Shown in pieces: positions 1 to 5,618 of a DNA stretch of 6,185 nt. Made by a program: the position numbers and the translations under genes. The stretch comes from Spirochaetota bacterium (lineage in GTDB: Bacteria; Spirochaetota; Spirochaetia; B11-G9). A model generated the notes under the pieces. The model was not told the origin of the DNA. It searched no databases and saw only the letters and a program-made list of their open reading frames with translations. The first letter of the stretch is position 1, and every line of letters begins with the position of its first letter. The stretch lies in assembly GCA_003641695.1 (NCBI GenBank), contig QNBL01000170.1, positions 1 to 6,185 on the forward strand, read 5' to 3'.

Positions 1-306
1 AACCGTCATGGACGAAAAAACACCCCTGCCCTCGGGTACCAGGTAAATCCCCTTCCGTACAATCTTGTCTGCCGAAAGATTCGTCACGTCTTTATCCTTA
101 AAAGTCACCACACCTCGCTGAGATTGGTATACACCGAGGATTGTCTCCATTACCGATGTTTTTCCCGCACCGTTAGCTCCAACAAGAACGACGATCTCAC
201 CCCTTTTTACCTCCAGGCTTACCCCTTTCAAGGCTTCCACATGCCCGTAGGACAGATAGATATCATCAACCTTCAGGATAATCTCATTCTGTCTATTCGT
301 CTCCAA
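1..306 (-). CDS. livF: Branched-chain amino acid ABC transporter ATP-binding protein LivF (partial, N-terminal 102 residues)
   Basis: Cytoplasmic ATPase subunit of a HAAT-type importer for branched-chain amino acids or related substrates; it would pair with LivG on the LivH/LivM permeases. I translated the 102 N-terminal residues by hand. They show the usual LivF opening (KVDDIYLSYG, residues 12-21), the Walker A GANGAGKTS at 43-51, and the LivF-specific Q-loop region VPEGRGVF near 90-97, where Glu stands in the Q-loop position. The frame remains open to the window edge. The signature, Walker B and H-loop lie outside the window. I chose the TTG at 306-304 as start because a GGAGG lies 6 nt upstream (313-317) and no in-frame ATG or GTG occurs before the core fold. 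The gene overlaps the end of livG by 14 nt, which implies translational coupling. The LivF assignment over other ABC ATPases rests on the PEGR motif and the livG neighbour. Confidence 0.92.
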   Translation of the reverse strand, partial: METNRQNEIILKVDDIYLSYGHVEALKGVSLEVKRGEIVVLVGANGAGKTSVMETILGVYQSQRGVVTFKDKDVTNLSADKIVRKGIYLVPEGRGVFSSMTV

Positions 307-1048
307 GATAAGCCTCCAGTACTTTCGGATCATTCTGGACAGTTTCAGGTGTTCCTTCACAGATCTTGGCACCGAAATTAAGAACCGTTACCCATTCTGC
401 AACGTTCATCAGCATTTTCATATCATGACTGACAACGACAGGGGTAATCCCTCTTTCTTTAAGTTTACGTATCAGATATCCGACCTGTTCAGTCTCTGCA
501 GGCCCCATACCTGAAGCCGGTTCATCCAGGAGCAGTATCTTGGGGTTTGAGACTGCTGCCCTGGCTATCTGCACAAATTGACGTTCTGCCCAAACCAGAT
601 CACTTGCCCATCTGTTTGCAGCCTTATCCATATCGACCATCTTTAGAATGCCTAATGATTTTTCCCTGAGCTCTTCCTCTTTTCGTGATTTTTTGAAAGG
701 GAGCCTCAAAAAAGTATCCAGTATGTCCGCTTTTTGGAAGTCGTATATTCCGCTCATAACATTTTCGATGACTGTTAATGAAGGGACCAGCTTACCTGAC
801 TGAAAGGTTCTTCGTATTCCCATATTAGCAATCACACTTGGTTTAAATCCGGTAATTTCATTTCCATCCAAAAATATCTTTCCCCCGGTTAAAGGGAGCA
901 GACCAGTTATACAGTTAAAGAGGGTCGTTTTCCCTGAACCGTTGGGTCCAATAATTCCGTGGATCCGGCCTTCCTCTATTGAAAACCCTACCTTGTCCAG
1001 TGCTTTTAAACCGCCGAAATGTTTACTAACTTCCTGAATTTTAAGCAT
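293..1048 (-). CDS. livG: Branched-chain amino acid ABC transporter ATP-binding protein LivG
   Basis: The second ATPase of the LivGF pair, 251 aa, the normal length for LivG. Visible motifs: Walker A GPNGSGKTT (34-42), Q-loop RRTFQ with Q83 (the RTFQ form is typical of LivG), Walker B ILLLDE (171-176, catalytic E176), DEPASGM (175-181) and H-loop H208 in VVVSHD. The C-terminal VLNFGAKICEGTP (about residues 222-234) followed by a QNDPKVLEAYLG-like tail is characteristic of LivG. The ABC signature is odd: where LSYGQ is expected the protein has LVWAERQ (151-157) before the conserved IARA. The start ATG has AAGGA 6 nt upstream (plus coordinates 1055-1059). livG is the first gene of its transcript, immediately behind a candidate promoter, and livF follows with an overlap. 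Permease genes are not upstream, so they must lie beyond livF or elsewhere. The true substrate cannot be read from the ATPases. Confidence 0.93.
   Translation of the reverse strand: MLKIQEVSKHFGGLKALDKVGFSIEEGRIHGIIGPNGSGKTTLFNCITGLLPLTGGKIFLDGNEITGFKPSVIANMGIRRTFQSGKLVPSLTVIENVMSGIYDFQKADILDTFLRLPFKKSRKEEELREKSLGILKMVDMDKAANRWASDLVWAERQFVQIARAAVSNPKILLLDEPASGMGPAETEQVGYLIRKLKERGITPVVVSHDMKMLMNVAEWVTVLNFGAKICEGTPETVQNDPKVLEAYLGDE
307..317 (-). promoter_or_regulatory. Ribosome binding site that decides the TTG start of livF
   Basis: GGAGG on the minus strand (plus-strand CCTCC at 313-317) with a 6-nt spacer to the TTG at 306-304. It lies inside the livG coding sequence. It supports the TTG start, because the only nearby ATG (inside cagaATGaga, about 285) is out of frame. 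Confidence 0.75.
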
Positions 1049-1080
1049 TCATTATCCTTAATATATAGAATTAATAACTA

Positions 1081-1090
1081 ACTTTAAAGT
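1081..1090. repeat. Perfect 10-bp palindrome over the livG -10
   Basis: ACTTTAAAGT equals its own reverse complement and covers the candidate livG -10 hexamer. It could be a half-site for a repressor or simply chance in an AT-rich gap. No second copy was seen in the window. Confidence 0.35.
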
Positions 1091-1109
1091 ACACTTCTTC
1101 ACAAGTCAA
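1081..1109 (-). promoter_or_regulatory. Candidate sigma-70 promoter for livGF
   Basis: Read on the minus strand: -35 TTGACT (plus 1104-1109, 5 of 6 matches to TTGACA), a 17-nt spacer, then -10 TAAAGT (plus 1081-1086, 4 of 6 matches to TATAAT). The predicted start near 1074 leaves a leader of about 25 nt to the livG ATG, with the AAGGA ribosome site inside it. This rests on consensus matching only. A more AT-rich hexamer nearer the gene (TATATA around 1062-1067) could be the -10 instead, but it has no -35 as good. Confidence 0.5.
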
Positions 1110-1124
1110 GTAGAATGATATAAT
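1098..1124 (+). promoter_or_regulatory. Candidate extended -10 promoter for the folC operon
   Basis: A perfect TATAAT lies at 1119-1124 and is preceded by TGA (1116-1118), forming an extended -10 (TGnTATAAT). The best -35-like hexamer is TTCACA at 1098-1103 with a short 15-nt spacer; at 17 nt the hexamer is the poor TCTTCA. An extended -10 can compensate for a weak -35. The predicted start near 1131 would give a leader of about 18 nt before the ATG at 1149. The -35 elements of the two divergent promoters are directly adjacent (1098-1103 and 1104-1109), so polymerases on the two promoters would compete. Confidence 0.6.
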
Positions 1125-1138
1125 TTTAAACATCCAAT

Positions 1139-1148
1139 GGAGAATTTA
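1139..1148 (+). promoter_or_regulatory. Ribosome binding site that decides the folC start
   Basis: GGAG at 1139-1142 lies 6 nt before the ATG at 1149. The upstream in-frame ATG at 1137 overlaps this site, has no Shine-Dalgarno of its own, and would sit about 6 nt from the predicted transcript start. I therefore prefer 1149, which shortens the protein by 4 residues. Confidence 0.7.
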
Positions 1149-2495
1149 ATGAAATTTTTGAACCCCGAAGATGCATTCAATTATTTGGGAACTTTCATGA
1201 ATTTTGAAAAGGCTAGCAAGCAGACTATCCGGGATTACCGCCTTTCCAGAATGAAAACTCTTCTATCCCATTTTGGAGAGCCGCAGAGAGATATTAAACT
1301 GATTCATATTGCAGGATCAAAAGGGAAAGGCTCAACCGGAATACTGATAGCTTCAGGTCTGGAATCTCTTGGATTTAAAACAGGACTGTATACTTCTCCC
1401 CATGTCTCATCCTACAGGGAAAGGATTACAGAAGCAGGAACTTTTTTCAATGATAAAGAATATATCAAAGCAGCTGAAGAGATTGTTTCAAAACTTGATA
1501 CTTTCGCGGTTGACGAGGAAACAGGTACGTCTGAACCTACAACATTTGAACTTCTTACCCTTATGGCTTTTATCATTTTCCGAAATACAGGATGTACATG
1601 GGGGATAATTGAAACCGGTATTGGAGGGAGACTCGATGCTACAAATGTAATTACTCCTGAAGCTTCGATTATAACACCCATAGAAACCGAGCATACTGAC
1701 ATTCTTGGGAAAACCCTTGATAAAATAGCCTTCGAAAAAGCAGGGATTATTAAAAAAGGGATTCCGGTATTTACCGCTCCCCAAAAGGAAGTAGCCCTGA
1801 GGGTGATAAAAAGAAAAGCAGATTCAGAAAGTGCACCCCTTTTCCGGGTAGAAGAAATATTTTCAGATATAATTTCTATCCAGGATGGTAAGGAAAACAA
1901 AATTCAGCTAATAAAGAGGGACGGAGCAAAAACCGGATTTACGATCAGCCTTCCTGGAGAAATTCAGGCTTCCAACGCAGCTCTTGCCTGGCTGGTTCTT
2001 GAAAAACTTTTCACCCCGGCTTCCGGGACCTTTAAAACCGGCAGTTTTGCAGGAGATGTATTAAGACAGTTCGGAAAAAAGACTCTGCCGGGACGATTTG
2101 AGATCGTTGAAAAAGGTCAAACCTTTATATTCGACGGGGCCCATACTCCTGAATCAACAAGACACATGATGGGAACCTACGAAAATATTTTCGGCAGAAA
2201 GGGCATCCTTATATTCGGTGCTGTTGCGGGAAAGGATTTTCGGGGGATGGCAGAGATACTTATTCCCTGTTTTGACCGGATCATAATATCCACTCCGGGA
2301 ACATTCAAGGAAAGCGATCCTGAAACTGTCTGGGCTGTATTTAGAGGACTTCGACAGGATACCATTCTGATAAAAGATCCTGAAGAAGCTTATAGAAGGG
2401 CATTGATACTGGTGAAAAACGGACAAGCGAAAGGCCCTATTTTGACAACAGGTTCCTTTTACATGGTCAGTGAAATCAGATCTCTGGTTGTATAA
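1149..2495 (+). CDS. folC: FolC: folylpolyglutamate synthase / dihydrofolate synthase
   Basis: Cytoplasmic Mur-ligase-family enzyme that adds glutamate to folate (and possibly to dihydropteroate) with ATP. From the ATG at 1149 it has 448 aa, within the family range of about 420-450. Motifs in order: P-loop AGSKGKGST (55-63), with Lys where many bacterial FolC have Asn (TNGKGS); YTSPHVSSYRERI (about 83-95); ETGIGGRLDATN (155-166); EHTDILGKT (from E181), with the metal-ligand His; FEKAGI (195-200), whose K197 should be the carbamylated lysine; LPGRFE (313-318), opening the C-terminal domain; and DGAHT (329-333). The sequence does not tell mono- from bifunctional activity, and no folP or other folate gene is present. 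It is the first gene of a five-gene same-strand run, with hisC 27 nt downstream. Confidence 0.95.
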   Translation: MKFLNPEDAFNYLGTFMNFEKASKQTIRDYRLSRMKTLLSHFGEPQRDIKLIHIAGSKGKGSTGILIASGLESLGFKTGLYTSPHVSSYRERITEAGTFFNDKEYIKAAEEIVSKLDTFAVDEETGTSEPTTFELLTLMAFIIFRNTGCTWGIIETGIGGRLDATNVITPEASIITPIETEHTDILGKTLDKIAFEKAGIIKKGIPVFTAPQKEVALRVIKRKADSESAPLFRVEEIFSDIISIQDGKENKIQLIKRDGAKTGFTISLPGEIQASNAALAWLVLEKLFTPASGTFKTGSFAGDVLRQFGKKTLPGRFEIVEKGQTFIFDGAHTPESTRHMMGTYENIFGRKGILIFGAVAGKDFRGMAEILIPCFDRIIISTPGTFKESDPETVWAVFRGLRQDTILIKDPEEAYRRALILVKNGQAKGPILTTGSFYMVSEIRSLVV

Positions 2496-2522
2496 CAACG
2501 AAATTAGGGATAGAATTGTTTC

Positions 2523-3593
2523 ATGTTTACTGAACGATTTGCAAACCTGACACCCTATACTCCCGGCGAACAGCCCAGGGATATGAAGTATGTCAAGCTT
2601 AATACCAACGAGAACCCCTATCCTCCCTCACCGGGAATCACAGACTTTTTGAAATCCATGGATATTGAACAACTCAGACTTTACCCCGATCCTTCTTCCT
2701 TGAGACTGCGCAAGGCAATTGCAGGGCATTATGGTGTCGATGCTGAAAATGTATTTACAGGAAACGGATCCGACGAGGTTCTTTCTTTTTGCTATTACGC
2801 ATTCTTTGAGAGTTCCCGGGGGCAGCTCCTTTTCCCTGAGCATACCTACAGTTTTTATCCCGTCTATGCCGAATACCATGGAATTGATTATTTTAAAGTA
2901 CCCCTTAACAGAGACTTTTCAATCAATCTGGAGGCATTTCTCGAAAAAGAGACCACTACAGGAGTAATCTTTCCAAATCCGAATGCTCCCACAGGAATGG
3001 GTATTGGACTTAGGGAAATAGACTCATTTCTGAGTAAGTTTCCAAAAAACAGAGTAGTTGTTATCGACGAAGCATACGTAGACTTCGGTGCAGATTCTGC
3101 TGTCCCGCTGATCAGGAAATACCGGAATCTTCTTATTGTACAGACTTTTTCAAAAAGCAGATCACTTGCAGGAGCCCGCCTCGGCTATGCCATAGGGGAC
3201 GGAGCACTCATAAGAGCCCTCAATACTGTAAAGGATTCTTTTAATTCATACCCTGTTGATGTTATTACACAGGAATTGGGTATTCTTGCAATAAAAGATA
3301 CGGCTCACTTCGAAAAAACAATTACAGCAATCACTGCGGTACGGAATGAGGTGTCAACAGCTCTGCAGAATCTTGGCTGGGAAGTGCTGCCGAGTAAGTC
3401 CAACTTTGTCTTTACCCGGAACGATAAGGTTTCTGGTAAAAAGGTCTACGAATGGCTTAAAGCGGAAGGTATTCTTGTGCGTCATTTTAACCACCCGGGT
3501 ATTGAAGATTTTATCAGGGTAACGATCGGAAGGAAGCATGACATGAAAGCTTTTCTTGATCTCATTGCAGATTATATACAAACGGATACATAA
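2523..3593 (+). CDS. hisC: Histidinol-phosphate aminotransferase (HisC), class I/II PLP aminotransferase
   Basis: Cytoplasmic PLP enzyme converting imidazole acetol phosphate to L-histidinol phosphate with glutamate as amino donor. It has 356 aa, standard for HisC. Seen: LNTNENPYPPSP near the N-terminus (26-37), the HisC hallmark; LYPDPSS (53-59); TGNGSDE (79-85), the PLP phosphate-contact segment; PNPNAPTG (151-158), with N154; VIDEAYVDF (180-188), with D182 and Y185 for the PLP ring; TFSKSRSLAGARLGY (208-222), with Schiff-base K211 and phosphate-binding R219; and FIRVTIG (330-336), with substrate-carboxylate R332. The start ATG at 2523 has AGGGA (2506-2510) with a long 12-nt spacer; the family-typical N-terminus supports it. 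No other histidine gene is present, so this is an isolated hisC. Relatives can also act on aromatic amino acids, so a broader substrate range is possible. Confidence 0.94.
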   Translation: MFTERFANLTPYTPGEQPRDMKYVKLNTNENPYPPSPGITDFLKSMDIEQLRLYPDPSSLRLRKAIAGHYGVDAENVFTGNGSDEVLSFCYYAFFESSRGQLLFPEHTYSFYPVYAEYHGIDYFKVPLNRDFSINLEAFLEKETTTGVIFPNPNAPTGMGIGLREIDSFLSKFPKNRVVVIDEAYVDFGADSAVPLIRKYRNLLIVQTFSKSRSLAGARLGYAIGDGALIRALNTVKDSFNSYPVDVITQELGILAIKDTAHFEKTITAITAVRNEVSTALQNLGWEVLPSKSNFVFTRNDKVSGKKVYEWLKAEGILVRHFNHPGIEDFIRVTIGRKHDMKAFLDLIADYIQTDT

Positions 3594-3598
3594 GGAGG
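3592..3598 (+). promoter_or_regulatory. Strong ribosome binding site for the macrodomain gene, overlapping the hisC stop
   Basis: AAGGAGG overlaps the TAA of hisC (3591-3593) and lies 4 nt before the ATG at 3603. It is the strongest Shine-Dalgarno match in the window, though closely spaced. Ribosomes ending hisC would be placed to re-initiate here, and it predicts relatively high translation of the macrodomain protein. Confidence 0.75.
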
Positions 3599-3602
3599 TT
3601 TT

Positions 3603-4157
3603 ATGGACAAACTTCTTGACGGCAGACTTGTTGTAGATACGGGAGATATTACCAGACTGAAGGTTGATGCAATTGTCAATGCTGCAAACTCATCCCTTAT
3701 GGGAGGCGGAGGTGTCGACGGTGCAATTCACCGGGCGGGAGGTCCTGCAATTCTGGATGAATGTAAAAAGATTCGGGAAACTGAGTATCCCGGAGGCTTG
3801 CCTTCCGGAGAAGCGGTACTGACCACCGGAGGAAACCTTGCTGCACATTTTATTATCCATACAGTTGGCCCTATATGGCGGGGCGGAAACAGTGGAGAGG
3901 AGAAAATCCTCTACAACGCGTACTACAACTCTCTTTCTCTGTGCCGTCATAATACTATTAAAACAATTGCTTTTCCTGCAATCTCCACCGGAGTGTACGG
4001 TTTCCCAAAAGAAAAAGCAGCTGTTATCTCTTTAAACGCAGTGAGGGATTTCCTTAAGAAAAACCCTTTGCCGGAAACTGTTACCTTTATTTTTTACTCC
4101 TCTCTGGACAGAGACATCTTTCTTAAATCCATTAATAATGGAAAGGAATACAGCTGA
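3603..4157 (+). CDS. Macrodomain protein, MacroD/YmdB-type ADP-ribose hydrolase
   Basis: Single-domain macrodomain protein of 184 aa, the usual size for YmdB/MacroD relatives. This subfamily removes ADP-ribose from acidic side chains and deacetylates O-acetyl-ADP-ribose in the cytoplasm. Visible: GDIT (14-17); VDAIVNAANSSLMGGGGVDG (21-40), with the substrate-contacting N29 and catalytic-type D39; AIHRAGGP (41-48); the GLPSGEAVLTTGGNL segment (about 65-79), typical of MacroD; HTVGP (86-90); and the phosphate-loop AFPAISTGVYGFP (123-135). All the residues expected for an active MacroD-class enzyme appear to be present. It lies 9 nt after hisC and 3 nt before the NFACT gene. No ADP-ribosyltransferase or sirtuin gene is visible here, so the in vivo substrate is unknown. 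MacroD-type activity is inferred from motif identity. Confidence 0.95.
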   Translation: MDKLLDGRLVVDTGDITRLKVDAIVNAANSSLMGGGGVDGAIHRAGGPAILDECKKIRETEYPGGLPSGEAVLTTGGNLAAHFIIHTVGPIWRGGNSGEEKILYNAYYNSLSLCRHNTIKTIAFPAISTGVYGFPKEKAAVISLNAVRDFLKKNPLPETVTFIFYSSLDRDIFLKSINNGKEYS

Positions 4158-4160
4158 TAG

Positions 4161-5618
4161 ATGTCTCTAAACTGGAAAGAAATAGATCTTATACTTGATG
4201 AACTCGATTTAGGCAATTCACACATACAAAAGATACGGCAGCCTGACTTCAAGACATTGGTCATTGACCTTTACAAACCCGGTAACCGTTTCCAGGTCCT
4301 TATATCAATGAAACAGGGGAAGGTACGGCTTCACCGGCTTACAGAAAAAGTCAGCAGCAAGATTCCGCTTCAACGGTTTGCACAACTTCTGAGATCAAGA
4401 ATAAATGGAGGCCGGATTGTCAAAGCCTACCAGCTGCAGGGAGAACGGATTGTCACTCTCAAGATTCTTCGAGCAGAAGAGGAGACCTATCTCTACCTGA
4501 GATTGTGGGGAGGCAACCCGAATATTGTTGCTGTGAATAGCGAGGGCATTATCCTCGACGCCTTCTTCAGGAGACCTGGAAAAGGAGAGGTATCCGGCAA
4601 ACTTTACAAACCGGAAGATCAGATAAAAGCTGCTTCTGCCCCCCCTGGCGAACCATCCGGAAAGGAAAGAATCTTTGAAATCAGGGAATGGGACGGAGAA
4701 GAATCATTCAACGCCTTTATTGAGAAGTATTACAGGTCCCGGGAAAATGAGGAAGAGTACAGGGAACTGTCCGTACGTATCAGGAAACTGATAGAGTCAA
4801 AGCTGGCACAAATTGAATCTACGATTGACTTGATCGAAGAAAAAATTTTGCGGACCGGAGGATTTGAACTATACAGAGTACAGGCAGAACTATTAAAAGC
4901 TCATCTTTACGAAATTTCTCCCGGTATGGAAGAGATAACTGTTGATAACTACTTTAACTCCAATGAAAAATTTGTTATTAAACTTGATCCTCATATTTCA
5001 CCTTCCCAAAATGTGGAAAAGCTTTTCAGGAAATACAAGAAGGAAAAAGCCGGAGAAGAAAATACAAAACAGGAGCTCGACAATCTGATTTCCCGAAAAG
5101 GTGTACTTGAAAGAGATATTCGGAATCTTTTCGATCCTGATCTTGATATGGACTCTGCACTTGACAGGCTGAGAGCTTACGCTGCAGAAATTAAAACCAG
5201 TCCGGAGAAAAAGGTTAAGGACAAAATTCCCGGATTGCAGTTCTTTTCCGGAGATTTTACTATACTGGTAGGGAGGACTGCAACGGAGAATGATTCTCTT
5301 TTAAGAAGATACATCAAAGGTAACGATTACTGGCTTCACACCAGGGATTTCCCGGGGGGGTATGTTTTTATCAAGTATAGACGGGGTAAATCCATTCCTT
5401 TGGAAACTCTTCTTGATGCCGGGAATCTTGCTCTCTTCTTTTCAAAAGGAAAAAAGAACGGATACGGTGAGTTGTACTATACCCAGGCAAAGTACCTCCG
5501 TCGAGCAAAAAATGGTAAAAAGGGACTGGTGCTCCCCACCCATGAGAAGAATTTGTCAATAACCATGGATGAAAAAAGACTGGATAAACTGTTGAACAGA
5601 GGAAAATTTGATGAGTAA
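4161..5618 (+). CDS. NFACT family protein (RqcH/FbpA-like), short form lacking the helix-hairpin-helix module
   Basis: Family members such as Bacillus RqcH bind obstructed 50S subunits and recruit tRNA-Ala to add C-terminal Ala tails; older annotation calls them fibronectin-binding proteins. Order seen: NFACT-N (about 1-150, with RFAQLLRSRINGGRI at 72-86, matching the family's FCMLLRKHLEGG-type block), a Pro/Gly-rich linker (about 156-175), a first coiled coil (about 190-230), an LLKAHLYEISPGMEEI block (about 245-260), DPHISPSQN (about 276-284) followed by a second coiled coil (284-323), and NFACT-R (about 355-475, with NDYWLHTRDFPGGYVFIK at 388-405). At 485 aa it is some 80 residues shorter than RqcH (about 570), because the HhH segment between NFACT-N and the coiled coil is absent. 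E95-R96 replaces the Asp-Arg pair needed for tRNA-dependent tailing in Bacillus. It starts 3 nt after the macrodomain stop with only a weak, distant AAGGA (12-13 nt upstream), suggesting coupled translation. Family membership is firm; true RqcH activity is uncertain. Confidence 0.9.
   Translation: MSLNWKEIDLILDELDLGNSHIQKIRQPDFKTLVIDLYKPGNRFQVLISMKQGKVRLHRLTEKVSSKIPLQRFAQLLRSRINGGRIVKAYQLQGERIVTLKILRAEEETYLYLRLWGGNPNIVAVNSEGIILDAFFRRPGKGEVSGKLYKPEDQIKAASAPPGEPSGKERIFEIREWDGEESFNAFIEKYYRSRENEEEYRELSVRIRKLIESKLAQIESTIDLIEEKILRTGGFELYRVQAELLKAHLYEISPGMEEITVDNYFNSNEKFVIKLDPHISPSQNVEKLFRKYKKEKAGEENTKQELDNLISRKGVLERDIRNLFDPDLDMDSALDRLRAYAAEIKTSPEKKVKDKIPGLQFFSGDFTILVGRTATENDSLLRRYIKGNDYWLHTRDFPGGYVFIKYRRGKSIPLETLLDAGNLALFFSKGKKNGYGELYYTQAKYLRRAKNGKKGLVLPTHEKNLSITMDEKRLDKLLNRGKFDE
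5598..5603 (+). promoter_or_regulatory. Ribosome binding site for amrB inside the NFACT gene
   Basis: AGAGGA lies 7 nt before the ATG at 5611, which itself overlaps the NFACT stop (5616-5618) in another frame. It supports the 8-nt overlapping start and coupled translation. Confidence 0.65.

Noticed and set aside
124..381. 85-residue plus-strand open frame opposite livF and livG
   Set aside because: It spans the end of livG and the start of livF on the opposite strand, with no family resemblance or ribosome site of note; it is a shadow of real genes.
1058..1074. Short inverted repeat TTAAT...ATTAA upstream of livG
   Set aside because: Five-base arms in a nearly pure AT stretch are expected by chance and too weak for a terminator or operator call.
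1137..1148. Longer FolC start at the ATG at 1137
   Set aside because: It has no Shine-Dalgarno and overlaps the GGAG serving the ATG at 1149; the four extra residues add nothing conserved. It is kept only as a leaderless alternative.
1412..1900. 162-residue minus-strand open frame inside folC
   Set aside because: It lies wholly antisense to a well-supported folC, has no recognisable domain, and its hydrophobic, Ser-rich look is what antisense reading of this gene would produce.
2154..2498. 114-residue minus-strand open frame at the folC end
   Set aside because: It is antisense to the conserved C-terminal domain of FolC, with no domain and no promoter seen.
2496..2522. Possible terminator or promoter between folC and hisC
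   Set aside because: The 27-nt gap holds only the AGGGA site; no stable hairpin with a T-run and no convincing -10/-35 pair are visible.
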